Source: Streptomyces sp. ISL-94 (GTDB lineage: Bacteria; Actinomycetota; Actinomycetes; Streptomycetales; Streptomycetaceae). Taken from it: DNA of 64,000 nt. The stretch covers positions 3,104 to 67,103 of the forward strand of contig NZ_JAGGOZ010000062.1 in assembly GCF_018614075.1 (NCBI RefSeq), given 5' to 3'. Positions 54,943-63,594 of this stretch are shown here, piece after piece. The notes below the pieces were generated by a model. It saw only the letters and a list, made by a program, of their open reading frames with translations, was not told where the DNA came from and did no database searches. The stretch's first letter is position 1. Every line of letters begins with the position of its first letter. Both the position numbers and the translations under genes were made by a program.

Positions 54943-56100
54943 ATGAGCGACGACAGCCACGAGCACCAGAGCTTCGAGACCCGCGCGATCCACGCGGGCA
55001 ACACGGCGGACCCGCTGACCGGCGCGGTCGTACCCCCGATCTACCAGGTATCCACGTACAAGCAGGACGGCGTCGGCGGCCTGCGCGGCGGCTACGAGTA
55101 CAGCCGCAGTGCCAACCCGACCCGTACCGCGCTGGAGGAGAACCTCGCGGCGCTGGAGGGCGGCCGGCGCGGCCTCGCCTTCGCGTCCGGTCTCGCCGCC
55201 GAGGACTGCCTGCTGCGTACGCTGCTCTCCCCGGGCGACCACGTGGTCATCCCGAACGACGCGTACGGCGGCACCTTCCGCCTCTTCGCGAAGGTCGTCT
55301 CCCGCTGGGGCGTGGAGTGGTCGGTGGCCGACACGTCGGACGCGGATTCCGTACGGGCCGCACTCACCCCGAAGACCAAGGTCATCTGGGTCGAGACCCC
55401 GTCCAACCCGCTGCTCGGCATCACCGACATCGCCGTCGTCGCCGACATCGCGCGCACGGCCGGTGCGAAGCTGGTCGTGGACAACACCTTCGCGTCGCCG
55501 TACCTCCAGCAGCCGCTCGCGCTGGGTGCGGACGTGGTCGTGCACTCGCTGACGAAGTACATGGGCGGGCACTCGGACGTGGTGGGCGGCGCGCTCGTCA
55601 CCGCGGACGCGGCGCTCGGCGAGGAGCTGGCCTACCACCAGAACGCGATGGGCGCGGTGGCCGGGCCGTTCGACTCGTGGATCGTGCTGCGGGGCATCAA
55701 GACGCTGGCGGTACGGATGGACCGGCACGCGGAGAACGCGGCGAAGGTCGCCGAGCTGCTGACCCGGCACCCGAAGGTGCACAAGGTCCTCTACCCGGGG
55801 CTGGCCGAGCACCCGGGGCACGAGATCGCGGCGAAGCAGATGCGGAACTTCGGCGGGATGATCTCCTTCCAGGTCGTGGGCGGTGAGGAGGCGGCGGTCG
55901 AGGTCTGCAACCGCGCGAAGCTGTTCACGCTGGGGGAGTCCCTCGGCGGGGTCGAGTCCCTGATCGAGCACCCGGGCCGTATGACGCACGCGTCGGTGGC
56001 GGGCTCGGCACTGGAGGTCCCGGCGGACCTGGTTCGCCTGTCGGTGGGCATCGAAAACGCCGATGACCTCCTGGCGGACCTCACCCAGGCCTTGGGTTAG
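54943..56100 (+). CDS. metB: cystathionine gamma-synthase
   Basis: This 385-aa PLP enzyme of the Cys/Met metabolism family forms cystathionine from an activated homoserine and cysteine. Landmarks are RAIHAGNTADPLTGAVVPPI, YEYSRSANPTR, FASGLAAEDC, the PLP-binding SLTKYMGGHSDVVGG with Lys near residue 205, LRGIKTL and SLGGVESLIEHPGRMTHAS. The related gamma-lyases share these, so lyase activity is possible, but metB is the usual assignment at this Streptomyces locus. The start is the ATG at 54943 with no clear ribosome site. A hairpin follows. Confidence 0.92.
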   Translation: MSDDSHEHQSFETRAIHAGNTADPLTGAVVPPIYQVSTYKQDGVGGLRGGYEYSRSANPTRTALEENLAALEGGRRGLAFASGLAAEDCLLRTLLSPGDHVVIPNDAYGGTFRLFAKVVSRWGVEWSVADTSDADSVRAALTPKTKVIWVETPSNPLLGITDIAVVADIARTAGAKLVVDNTFASPYLQQPLALGADVVVHSLTKYMGGHSDVVGGALVTADAALGEELAYHQNAMGAVAGPFDSWIVLRGIKTLAVRMDRHAENAAKVAELLTRHPKVHKVLYPGLAEHPGHEIAAKQMRNFGGMISFQVVGGEEAAVEVCNRAKLFTLGESLGGVESLIEHPGRMTHASVAGSALEVPADLVRLSVGIENADDLLADLTQALG

Positions 56101-56108
56101 CCCCCGCC

Positions 56109-56139
56109 CCCCGCCGGGCTCCGCCCGGGCCCGGCGGGG
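56109..56139. terminator. terminator after metB
   Basis: An 11-bp stem (56109-56119 with 56129-56139) with a 9-nt loop lies just past metB, convergent with the small membrane protein gene. Confidence 0.6.
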
Positions 56140-56180
56140 CCCGAGCCCCGGCAGCGGCGCCGCACACAGGACTTCGGCGG

Positions 56181-56435
56181 TTACCAGCCCTCCAGTGGGG
56201 GTGAGATGCCGCTCGGCGGGGTGGTCCAGGGGTGGGTCAGGGAGGCCCAGACCGTGAAGGCGGCCGCCGCCGCGAAGAGGACGGCCCAGCCGAACCGGCG
56301 GAGCACCCGGCGGCGGCGCAGGAGGCGGTCGCCGCGGGCCGCGGCGCCCGCGGCCAGGCCGGCCGGGACCGCCGGGTAGGGTCCCTCCAGCAGCCGCCTG
56401 ACCTGCGCTTCCTTCCGGTCCGGGAAGCTGCTCAC
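56181..56435 (-). CDS. small membrane protein paired with sigma factor
   Basis: This 84-aa protein has a cytosolic basic N-terminal half (VSSFPDRKEAQVRRLLEG) and one membrane helix (FGWAVLFAAAAAFTVWASL), ending outside with PLEGW. The GTG at 56435 overlaps the stop of the sigma-like gene (GTGA), so they are co-translated. The layout is that of a sigma factor followed by a possible membrane partner, but it lacks a recognisable anti-sigma ZAS motif. Confidence 0.7.
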   Translation of the reverse strand: MSSFPDRKEAQVRRLLEGPYPAVPAGLAAGAAARGDRLLRRRRVLRRFGWAVLFAAAAAFTVWASLTHPWTTPPSGISPPLEGW

Positions 56436-56875
56436 GCCGCCTCCCGGGAGGACCGCAGCACGGCCACGGCCCGATTGCACAGCACCCGTACCCGCTCGGC
56501 CGGCAGCCCCAGCTGCGCCGCCGTGACCTCCTCCGCGACCCCCTCGTAGATCCGCAGGACGAGGACGAGGCGTTCCTGCGGGCTCAGCCGGCCCAGCACC
56601 CCGGTGCCCCCGTGATGGCGCCACCCGGTGCGCGCGAACGCGGTGCACAGCTCCTGGCGGGTGAAGTCGTACGGGTCGTCCCCGCGCAGGCGCCGCCAGT
56701 TGGCGTACGTACGGGCGAGCGCGCCCGCCAGCAGCCGGCGCGCGGGCTCCGGTTCGCCGGTCAGCAGGACCGCGACATACAGGAGCCGCCCCGCCGCACC
56801 CGCGACGAAGGCCTCGAACTCCGCATAGCGGGCCGCCTGTTGGCCCCCGGGGTCGACCTCCCGCATAGCCCACAT
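56432..56875 (-). CDS. ECF/SigE-type sigma factor-like protein
   Basis: This 147-aa protein has a region-2-like N-terminal part (ARYAEFEAFVAGAAGRLLYVAVLLTG, within ~15-40) and a region-4-like C-terminus (LSPQERLVLVLRIYEGVAEE ... AAQLGLPAERVRVLCNRAV). It is short, and region 2 is weakly conserved, so activity as a true sigma factor is uncertain. Two ATGs, at 56875 and 56866, are equally possible and neither has a ribosome site. It is coupled to the small membrane protein gene. Confidence 0.75.
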   Translation of the reverse strand: MWAMREVDPGGQQAARYAEFEAFVAGAAGRLLYVAVLLTGEPEPARRLLAGALARTYANWRRLRGDDPYDFTRQELCTAFARTGWRHHGGTGVLGRLSPQERLVLVLRIYEGVAEEVTAAQLGLPAERVRVLCNRAVAVLRSSREAA

Positions 56876-56923
56876 AGTGCGGGCAGCGGGAGTACCCAGG
56901 TCAAGGGGTCGGACGGGCCCGGC

Positions 56924-57445
56924 TCAGGACGCCGGACCGGCGTCCGCGACGGCTGCCATCAGCTCCGACAGCGACAGGTTGAAGCGGGTCAGCAGCGCGG
57001 TGAAGGACTCGCGCTCCTCCGCGCTCCAGCCCGCCGTCACGCGCGCCATCAGCTCGCGCCGCGAAGAGCGGACCTCCTCCAGCCGTGCCAGCCCCCGCGG
57101 GGACAGTGCGAGCACCACGGCCCGCCCGTCCTCCGGGTGGGAGGTCCGCTTGACCAGGCCGCTGTCGACCAGCGGCGCGACCTGCCGGGTCACGGTGGAG
57201 GAGTCGATGCCCATGCCGCAGGCGAGCGCCTTGACGCCCATCGGGCCCTCCAGGTCGAGCCGGTTCAGGAGCAGGTACGCGGCGCGGTCCATCGAGTTGC
57301 GGGCCTGGCCCACACCGCCCAGGCGGGTCTGCTCGGCACGGCGGGCGAAAACCGCCACCTGGTGCTGGAGCGCGTCGAGGAGACCGCCTCCGGCGGGCGC
57401 TTCGGCCGCCGAGGGCAGGTCGGAATTGGCCTGGGTGGAAGGCAT
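56924..57445 (-). CDS. MarR-family transcriptional regulator
   Basis: This is a 173-aa winged-helix repressor. Family motifs are LDLEGPMGVKALACGMGIDSSTVTRQVAPLVDSGLV (helix-turn-helix region ~60-95) and the wing RTSHPEDGRAVVLALSPRG, followed by the dimerisation helices. The ATG at 57445 begins MPSTQANSDLP; the upstream extension overlaps the divergent promoter. It is divergent from threonine ammonia-lyase, and the region between holds two CTCGTAC copies (around 57508-57526) that could be an operator. The ligand is unknown. Confidence 0.88.
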   Translation of the reverse strand: MPSTQANSDLPSAAEAPAGGGLLDALQHQVAVFARRAEQTRLGGVGQARNSMDRAAYLLLNRLDLEGPMGVKALACGMGIDSSTVTRQVAPLVDSGLVKRTSHPEDGRAVVLALSPRGLARLEEVRSSRRELMARVTAGWSAEERESFTALLTRFNLSLSELMAAVADAGPAS

Positions 57446-57639
57446 GGCCGTGGGCTCTCTTCGCGTGGGTCCGACAAGGATGGGGGACAGAGTACGCGGC
57501 CGTGCGGCGGCTCGTACGCCTCGTACAAGAACTGATACGGCCCGTTCGTGAGGCCGCTCCGCCACCGTCCCGGATGGCGAGATTTCGACCCTTTCCGCGG
57601 CCCCCAGCCGGGCCGCGCGCGGGCTGCGAGACTGGCGGC

Positions 57640-58872
57640 ATGAACTACCGCGTGCCCGAGCCCGTCCCGCAGGTCATCCTCGACGACATCCGGGGAGCCC
57701 AGAAGATGCTGTCCGGCGTCTCCCGGGTCACCGCGATGGAGGGCAGTCGGCACCTCTCCTCGCTCACCGGCTCCCCGGTCCACCTCAAGTGCGAGAACCT
57801 CCAGCGCACCGGCTCCTTCAAGCTGCGCGGCGCCTACGTGCGCATCGCCGGCCTGCGCCCCGAGCAGCGCGCCGCCGGCGTCGTGGCGGCCAGCGCGGGC
57901 AACCACGCGCAGGGCGTGGCCCTGGCCTCCTCCCTCCTCGGGGTCCGCTCCACGGTGTTCATGCCCGTCGGAGCGCCGCTGCCGAAGGTGGCCGCGACCC
58001 AGGAGTACGGCGCCGAGGTGCGCATGCACGGGCACGTCGTCGACGAGACCCTCGCCGCCGCCCAGGACTACGCGGAGCGCACCGGGGCGGTGTTCATCCA
58101 CCCCTTCGACCACCGCGACATCATCGCGGGCCAGGGCACGGTGGGCCTGGAGATCCTGGAGCAGTGCCCCGAGGTCCGCACGATCCTCGTCGGCATCGGC
58201 GGCGGCGGTCTCGCCGCCGGAGTCGCGGTCGCCGTGAAGGCGCTGCGTCCGGACGTCAAGGTCATCGGCGTCCAGGCGGCGGGCGCGGCCGCCTACCCGC
58301 CCTCGCTGCTCGTCGGGCACCCGGTGTCGATCGACAACCCGATGACGATGGCGGACGGCATCAAGGTGGGCCGTCCCGGGGACATCCCCTTCCGGATCAT
58401 CGGCGAACTCCTCGACGACGTGCGCACGGTCTCCGAGGACGCGCTCTCCAGCGCCCTGCTGCTCTGCCTGGAGCGGGCCAAGATGGTGGTCGAGCCGGCC
58501 GGGTGCAGCACGGTCGCCGCCCTGCTGAGCGAGCCCGAACTGTACGGCGGCGGCCCGGTGGTGGCCGTCCTGTCCGGCGGGAACATCGATCCGCTGCTGC
58601 TCCAGCGGATCCTGCGCCACGGCATGGCGGCGGCGGGCCGGTACCTCTCGCTGCGGCTGCGCGTGGCCGACCGGCCGGGAGCCCTCGCCGGGCTCCTGGG
58701 GGTGTTGTCAGTGGTGGATGCGAACGTGTTGGACGTGAGCCACGTACGGACCGACCCGCGGCTCGGGCTCACCGAGGTGGAGGTGGAGCTGCACCTGGAG
58801 ACGAAGGGCCCGGAGCACTGCAAGGAGGTCGCGCGGTCGCTGCACAACGCGGGGTACAGGGTGATGAGCTAG
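57640..58872 (+). CDS. ilvA: threonine ammonia-lyase, biosynthetic/catabolic type
   Basis: This 410-aa PLP enzyme converts threonine to 2-oxobutanoate, which feeds isoleucine and propionyl-CoA supply. Lys61 in RTGSFKLRGAY binds PLP, SAGNHAQGVA holds the substrate loop, GIGGGGLAAG binds the cofactor phosphate, and VLSGGNID follows. The C-terminal ~75 residues form an ACT-like domain (LRVADRPGALAGLLGVLS), the short single-ACT type. The start is the ATG at 57640. The product route links to the propionyl-CoA carboxylase in this window. Confidence 0.92.
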   Translation: MNYRVPEPVPQVILDDIRGAQKMLSGVSRVTAMEGSRHLSSLTGSPVHLKCENLQRTGSFKLRGAYVRIAGLRPEQRAAGVVAASAGNHAQGVALASSLLGVRSTVFMPVGAPLPKVAATQEYGAEVRMHGHVVDETLAAAQDYAERTGAVFIHPFDHRDIIAGQGTVGLEILEQCPEVRTILVGIGGGGLAAGVAVAVKALRPDVKVIGVQAAGAAAYPPSLLVGHPVSIDNPMTMADGIKVGRPGDIPFRIIGELLDDVRTVSEDALSSALLLCLERAKMVVEPAGCSTVAALLSEPELYGGGPVVAVLSGGNIDPLLLQRILRHGMAAAGRYLSLRLRVADRPGALAGLLGVLSVVDANVLDVSHVRTDPRLGLTEVEVELHLETKGPEHCKEVARSLHNAGYRVMS

Positions 58873-58878
58873 CCGGAA

Positions 58879-58920
58879 GTCCGAGGCCGCCGGTCCGAGG
58901 CCGCCGGTCCGAGGCCGTCG
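58879..58920 (+). repeat. 3 x 14-bp tandem repeat
   Basis: Three head-to-tail copies of GTCCGAGGCCGCCG (the last with one change) lie immediately after the threonine ammonia-lyase stop. There is no coding content. Confidence 0.85.
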
Positions 58921-59098
58921 GTTTAAGGGCTGGAGAAAGCCAGGCATCGCATTCCCGTGGCGGTACGCGATATAACGCGATAGCGTGCCCTCCGGGCGGC
59001 GGGGAAGCGGCGGCGTGTCCCCCGTTCGGCCGGGCGACGTGTGCCCGGCGCCCATACGATTTGCGTAGGAAACACCAGAAAACACTGGGAGAATCCAT

Positions 59099-60127
59099 AT
59101 GCCAGGCGCGATCTACGCCGAAGGTCTGGTCAAGACCTTCGGCGATGTACGGGCCCTGGACGGCGTGGACCTCGATGTCCCCGAAGGCACCGTCCTGGGC
59201 CTGCTCGGCCCCAACGGCGCGGGCAAGACCACGACCGTGCGCGTCCTGACCACCCTCCTCCGGCCCGACAGCGGCAAGGCCGTCGTCGCCGGCATCGACG
59301 TCCTCAAGCACCCCAACGAGGTCCGGCGCGCGATAGGCCTGTCCGGCCAGTTCGCCGCCGTCGACGAGTACCTGACCGGCCGCGAGAACCTTCAGATGGT
59401 CGGCCGGCTCTACCAGATGAAGGCCAAGGCGGCCAAGGCCCGGGCCGCCGAACTCCTGGACCGCTTCAACCTCTCCGATGCCGCCGACCGCACCGCCAAG
59501 ACCTACTCCGGCGGTATGCGCAGGCGCCTGGACCTCGCGGCCGCCCTCGTCGTCAGCCCGCCCGTGATGTTCATGGACGAGCCCACCACCGGACTCGACC
59601 CCCGCAACCGCCAGCAGCTGTGGGGGATCATCCAGGAACTGGTCGCCGGCGGCACCACCCTCCTCCTCACCACCCAGTACCTGGAGGAGGCCGACCACCT
59701 CGCGCACGACATCTGCGTCGTCGACCACGGCAAGGTCATCGCCCGCGGCACCTCCGACCAGCTCAAGGCCCGCACGGGCGGCGAGCGCGTGGAGGTCGTC
59801 GTCCACGAGCGGGAGCACATACCCACCGCGCGCGAGGTGCTCGCAGGTTTCGGCAAGGGCGAGACCACCTACGAGGAGCACACCCGCAAGCTCACCGTGC
59901 CCGTGTCGGGCGGCGCCAAGCTGCTCGCCGAGGTCATCCGCGAACTGGACGGCCGGGGCATAGAGATCGACGACATCGGGCTGCGCCGGCCCACCCTCGA
60001 CGACGTGTTCATCTCCCTGACCGGCCACGCGGCCGAGCTGGCGGCAGAGGAGAACGGCGACGGCGCGAGCCCCGCCGACGCCGACCCCAGGGGCCGCAAG
60101 GCGGCGCGGAAGGAGAAGGCGAAGTGA
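59099..60127 (+). CDS. ABC exporter ATP-binding protein, DrrA type
   Basis: This 342-aa ATPase powers a drug or lipid exporter. Walker A is GPNGAGKTT, the signature is YSGGMRRRLDLA, Walker B is VMFMDEPTTGLDP, and the switch His is in LLTTQYLEEADHLAHD. The C-terminal ~100 residues form the DrrA-specific domain (RPTLDDVFISLTGH), followed by a Lys-rich tail. The ATG at 59099 starts MPGAIYAEGLVKTFG. The permease gene overlaps its stop (GTGA). The substrate is unknown; members include daunorubicin exporters. Confidence 0.93.
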   Translation: MPGAIYAEGLVKTFGDVRALDGVDLDVPEGTVLGLLGPNGAGKTTTVRVLTTLLRPDSGKAVVAGIDVLKHPNEVRRAIGLSGQFAAVDEYLTGRENLQMVGRLYQMKAKAAKARAAELLDRFNLSDAADRTAKTYSGGMRRRLDLAAALVVSPPVMFMDEPTTGLDPRNRQQLWGIIQELVAGGTTLLLTTQYLEEADHLAHDICVVDHGKVIARGTSDQLKARTGGERVEVVVHEREHIPTAREVLAGFGKGETTYEEHTRKLTVPVSGGAKLLAEVIRELDGRGIEIDDIGLRRPTLDDVFISLTGHAAELAAEENGDGASPADADPRGRKAARKEKAK

Positions 60128-60990
60128 CCCCCACGACCACCCCCTCCGCGACCCAGGGACTGGCCGCACCCCGCCCGCGCGGCGGCATCGTCCAGGGCGC
60201 CGGCGACTCCCTCGTGATCGCCAAGCGGAATCTGATCCGCATGTCGCGGATCCCCGAGATGATCATCTTCGGCGTGATCCAGCCGGTGATGTTCGTCGTC
60301 CTTTTCAGCTACGTCTTCGGCGGCTCGATCAGCGTCGGCGGCAACACCTCGCCCGCCGCCTACCGCGAGTTCCTGATGGCCGGCATCTTCGCCCAGACCG
60401 TCACCTTCGCCACCGCCGGAGCGGGCGCGGGCATCGCGGACGACATGCACAAGGGCCTGATCGACCGCTTCCGCTCGCTGCCCATGGCCCGCGGCGCGGT
60501 CCTGACCGGCCGCACCCTGGCCGACCTCGTGCAGACCACCCTGACCCTCGTCGTCCTGGCCGTGGTCGCCCTGCTGGTCGGCTGGCGTACCCACACGAGC
60601 ATCGGCGAGGTGCTCGCCGGCTTCGCGCTGCTGCTCCTGCTCGGTTACGCGTTCTCCTGGATCGGCGCCCTGATCGGCCTGTCGGTCTGCACCCCGGAGG
60701 CGGCCACCTCGGGCGGGCTGATCTGGCTGTTCCCGCTGACCTTCATCTCGAACGCCTTCGTCCCCTCCGACAACATGCCGGCCTTCCTGCGGCACATCGC
60801 GGAGTGGAACCCCTTCAGCGCCACCGTCCAGGCGGCCCGGGAGCTCTTCGGCAACCTGCCGCCCGGGTACGAGGCTCCGGCGGCCTGGCCGATGCAGCAC
60901 CCGGTGTGGGCGTCCGTGCTCTGGTCGCTGCTGATCATCGCGGTCTTCCGGACCCTCTCGGTCCGCAAGTACCGCTCGGCGACCGCGTAG
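60124..60990 (+). CDS. ABC exporter permease, DrrB type
   Basis: This 288-aa ABC-2 membrane protein has about six helices, starting IFGVIQPVMFVVLFSYVFGG. Family blocks include AGIADDMHKGLIDRFRSLPM and the WNPFSATVQAAREL motif near the last helix. The GTG at 60124 overlaps the ATPase stop, so the two subunits are made in balance. It ends before a tandem repeat and a strong terminator. Confidence 0.92.
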   Translation: MTPTTTPSATQGLAAPRPRGGIVQGAGDSLVIAKRNLIRMSRIPEMIIFGVIQPVMFVVLFSYVFGGSISVGGNTSPAAYREFLMAGIFAQTVTFATAGAGAGIADDMHKGLIDRFRSLPMARGAVLTGRTLADLVQTTLTLVVLAVVALLVGWRTHTSIGEVLAGFALLLLLGYAFSWIGALIGLSVCTPEAATSGGLIWLFPLTFISNAFVPSDNMPAFLRHIAEWNPFSATVQAARELFGNLPPGYEAPAAWPMQHPVWASVLWSLLIIAVFRTLSVRKYRSATA

Positions 60991-61002
60991 GTCCGTCCGC
61001 AC

Positions 61003-61034
61003 AGCCCGTAAGCCCGTAAGCCCGTAAGCCCGTA
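61003..61034 (+). repeat. 4 x 8-bp tandem repeat AGCCCGTA
   Basis: Four perfect copies of AGCCCGTA lie between the permease stop and the terminator hairpin. Confidence 0.85.
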
Positions 61035-61086
61035 CGTACGACGATGCCCGGCCGGAGAAGGCGCCCGGCCGGGCATCGTCGTACGT
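61034..61086. terminator. bidirectional terminator, ABC permease / greA
   Basis: A perfect 22-bp stem (61034-61055 with 61065-61086) with a 9-nt loop lies between the convergent genes. Confidence 0.85.
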
Positions 61087-61110
61087 GAGAAAAACGGTGA
61101 TCAGGGGTGA

Positions 61111-61608
61111 TCAGCCGGTGAAGGGCTTGACGTCGAGGATCTTGACCGAGGCCTTCTTGCCGTTCGGCAGCTCGTACTCGGCGTCCTCGCCGATCGCCTT
61201 GTCCATCACACCGGTGCCCAGCGGGGACTGGGGGGAGTACGTCTCGAAGTCCGAGGAGGCGTACTCACGGGAGGCCAGCAGGAACTCCATCGTGTCGCTC
61301 TCGTCGCCGTCGAAGGCGATCTTGACAAGAGTGCCGGGGGCCACCACGCCGTCGGACGCGGGCGCGGTGCCGACCTTGGCGTTCTCCAGCAGCTGGGTGA
61401 GCTGGCGCACGCGCAGCTCCTGCTTGCCCTGCTCCTCCTTGGCCGCGTGGTAACCGCCGTTCTCACGCAGGTCGCCCTCCTCGCGGGCGGCTGCGATCTT
61501 CGTGGCGATCTCCGTGCGGGCGGGACCAGAGAGGTAGTCCAGCTCCGCCTTCAGCTGGTCGTACGCCGCCTGGGTCAGCCAGGTGACGCTTTCGCTCGTC
61601 TGGGTCAC
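61111..61608 (-). CDS. greA: transcription elongation factor GreA
   Basis: This 165-aa factor rescues backtracked RNA polymerase. The N-terminal coiled coil has LTQAAYDQLKAELDYLSGPAR, and the acidic tip REEGDLRENGGYHAAKEEQ inserts into the secondary channel. The C-terminal domain ends with the SPLGTGVMDKAIGE and VKILDVKPF motifs. The GTG at 61608 follows GAGGAGC; the upstream frame is not conserved. Confidence 0.95.
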   Translation of the reverse strand: MTQTSESVTWLTQAAYDQLKAELDYLSGPARTEIATKIAAAREEGDLRENGGYHAAKEEQGKQELRVRQLTQLLENAKVGTAPASDGVVAPGTLVKIAFDGDESDTMEFLLASREYASSDFETYSPQSPLGTGVMDKAIGEDAEYELPNGKKASVKILDVKPFTG

Positions 61609-61833
61609 GGGTGCTCCTCGTCGGTACAGGGGACTACAGGCCGCCAGCGGCGGGCGAAACCACGAGCCTAACAATTCGGCAGGAAAAGGGGGAGGACGTC
61701 ATGTCTATGAAGTGTGTCATCAGGGGTGACGCGGATGCGCCCCCAGTGACTCTCCGCGCTCGGAAACGGTCACCCCGAGGCGCGTGCCCACGGGCGGGCC
61801 GGCAACGCAGGGGCGGGCTCCCTGCCGCTGCCC

Positions 61834-62247
61834 TCAGCGGGCGTCGGCCGCCGGCTGGCAGCCGACCAGCTCGATCATCGTGGCCCGGCTGGTCGTCCTC
61901 AGGGAGACCACCTCGTCCACCCGGCCCTCGCGCTGCGCGAAGGTGTAGTCGGCGCGGCCCACCTCGCCGTGCTCCTTGTCCTGCGAGCTCAGCGTGCACA
62001 CCCCGGTGACCGAGGACTCCTTGCGGACCTCCAGGTGCACCTTCACCTCGGTGTCCGAGACCACCTGGAACTTGATCACCTCGGCGCTGACGCGCTGCCC
62101 GGCGACGTAGTCCCAGCCGATCCAGCCGACCACACCCAGCAGCACGGCGCCGAGCCCAGCCCCGACGATCTTGAGCTTCCGGTCCGCACGCTCGTCCGCC
62201 GACCGGCCATAACGGCCCTCGGGCAGGCCCTCGCGTACCGCGCTCAT
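61834..62247 (-). CDS. DUF4307 membrane-anchored protein
   Basis: This 137-aa protein has a short cytosolic N-terminus, one membrane helix (IVGAGLGAVLLGVVGWIGW), and an extracytoplasmic beta domain with VTGVCTLSSQDKEHGEVGRADYTF, matching DUF4307. Two Cys (VCTL and VGCQ) may form a disulfide. The ATG at 62247 follows AAGGAACG. It is divergent from mca, its usual neighbour in actinobacteria; function unknown. Confidence 0.88.
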   Translation of the reverse strand: MSAVREGLPEGRYGRSADERADRKLKIVGAGLGAVLLGVVGWIGWDYVAGQRVSAEVIKFQVVSDTEVKVHLEVRKESSVTGVCTLSSQDKEHGEVGRADYTFAQREGRVDEVVSLRTTSRATMIELVGCQPAADAR

Positions 62248-62300
62248 CGATCGTTCCTTCCGAGAGGGCGGGGCCGGATCCCTGCGGACCCGCCCCGGAA

Positions 62301-62330
62301 TTTTCCAACCCCCGATTCGGTCAATATAGA
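62301..62330 (+). promoter_or_regulatory. candidate promoter of mca
   Basis: TTTTCC (62301-62306), an 18-bp spacer and TATAGA (62325-62330) lie 37 bp before the mca start, in an AT-rich patch unusual for this window. Confidence 0.4.
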
Positions 62331-62366
62331 GGTCGACCGTCACGCCGAATCGCAGAGGATCCCGTC

Positions 62367-63248
62367 TTGACCGAGCAGCTCCGACTGATGGCCGTCCACG
62401 CCCACCCCGACGACGAGTCGAGCAAGGGTGCGGCCACCATGGCCAAGTACGTGTCCGAGGGGGTGCCCGTGCTGGTCGTGACCTGCACCGGCGGCGAGCG
62501 CGGCTCTGTCCTGAACCCCAAGCTCCAGGGCGACAAGTACATCGAGGAGAACATCCACGAGGTCCGCGCCAAGGAGATGGACGAGGCCCGCGAGATCCTC
62601 GGCATCGAGCAGGAGTGGCTGGGATACGTCGACTCCGGCCTGCCGGAGGGCGACCCGCTGCCCCCGCTCCCCGAGGGCTGCTTCGCCCTCGCGGACGTCG
62701 ACGAGGCCGCCGGCGAGCTGGTGAAGAAGATCCGCGCCTTCAAGCCGCAGGTCATCACCACCTACGACGAGAACGGCGGCTACCCGCACCCCGACCACAT
62801 CATGACCCACAAGATCTCGATAGTGGCCTTCGACGGCGCGGCCGACACCGAGAAGTACCCGGAGGCCGAATTCGGCCCGGCGTACCAGCCGCAGAAGCTC
62901 TACTACAACCAGGGCTTCAACAAGCCGCGCACCATCGCCCTGCACGAGGCGCTGCTGGAGCGCGGCATGGAGTCCCCCTACGGGGAGTGGCTGGAGCGGT
63001 GGAAGGAGTTCGAGCGCAAGGAGCGGACCCTGACCACGCACGTGCCGTGCTCGGACTTCTTCGAGATCCGTGACAAGGCGCTCATTGCGCACGCCACGCA
63101 GATCGACCCGGACGGCGGCTGGTTCCGCGTCCCGATGGAGATCCAGAAGAAGGTCTGGCCCACGGAGGAGTACGAGCTCGCGAAGTCGCTCGTCGACACC
63201 TCCCTCCCCGAGTCCGACCTCTTCGCGGGCATCCGGGAGAATGCGTAG
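62367..63248 (+). CDS. mca: mycothiol S-conjugate amidase
   Basis: This 293-aa zinc amidase cleaves mycothiol-toxin conjugates to release a mercapturic acid for export. The LmbE-fold motif AVHAHPDDESSKGAATMAK holds the first zinc ligands, and the Lys after DDESS is typical of Mca rather than the related MshB. GGYPHPDHIM gives the later His and YYNQGFNKPR is another Mca block. The start is TTG at 62367 with AGAGGA upstream. It is actinobacterial-specific and part of the thiol detoxification system. Confidence 0.94.
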   Translation: MTEQLRLMAVHAHPDDESSKGAATMAKYVSEGVPVLVVTCTGGERGSVLNPKLQGDKYIEENIHEVRAKEMDEAREILGIEQEWLGYVDSGLPEGDPLPPLPEGCFALADVDEAAGELVKKIRAFKPQVITTYDENGGYPHPDHIMTHKISIVAFDGAADTEKYPEAEFGPAYQPQKLYYNQGFNKPRTIALHEALLERGMESPYGEWLERWKEFERKERTLTTHVPCSDFFEIRDKALIAHATQIDPDGGWFRVPMEIQKKVWPTEEYELAKSLVDTSLPESDLFAGIRENA

Positions 63249-63250
63249 CT

Positions 63251-63475
63251 ATGAGCGCTACGCAGGCAGCAATCGCCCAGCTCCTCCCGCTGGCCGGAGA
63301 CACCTTCGACAAGAACAAGGTGACCCCCGGAATCCTGGGCTTCATCGTCTTCGCCGCCCTCGCCCTCGGGGTGTGGGCCCTGATGAAGTCCATGAGCCGC
63401 CACATGGGCCGGGTCGACTTCGAGGAGGCCCCGGAGCCGGGCGCCGCCGCCCCCTCGCCGGAGCGGGCCCCGTAA
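63251..63475 (+). CDS. small membrane protein downstream of mca
   Basis: This 74-aa protein has one central membrane helix (GILGFIVFAALALGVWALM), a short outer N-terminus and a Pro/Ala-rich tail. The ATG lies 2 bp after the mca stop, so the two share an operon. It is conserved at this place in Streptomyces; function unknown. Confidence 0.8.
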   Translation: MSATQAAIAQLLPLAGDTFDKNKVTPGILGFIVFAALALGVWALMKSMSRHMGRVDFEEAPEPGAAAPSPERAP

Positions 63476-63489
63476 TACCGCCGCAGTGA

Positions 63490-63523
63490 CCGCCGTCCCT
63501 CCCGCAGACGGGTTGGACGGCGG
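63490..63523. terminator. terminator after mca operon
   Basis: A 9-bp stem (63490-63498 with 63515-63523) has a 16-nt loop, 14 bp past the small membrane protein stop. Confidence 0.5.
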
Positions 63524-63594
63524 CTCCGGCGCGGGCACGACCACCGGGTGGGGAGCAGGCCTGGACCCCGTGAGGTCCCGGCAGCCCCGCAGGG

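Noticed and set aside
61003..61034. Regulatory iteron-like repeat
   Set aside because: The four AGCCCGTA copies lie downstream of a gene and run into its terminator, so simple slippage is the better explanation.
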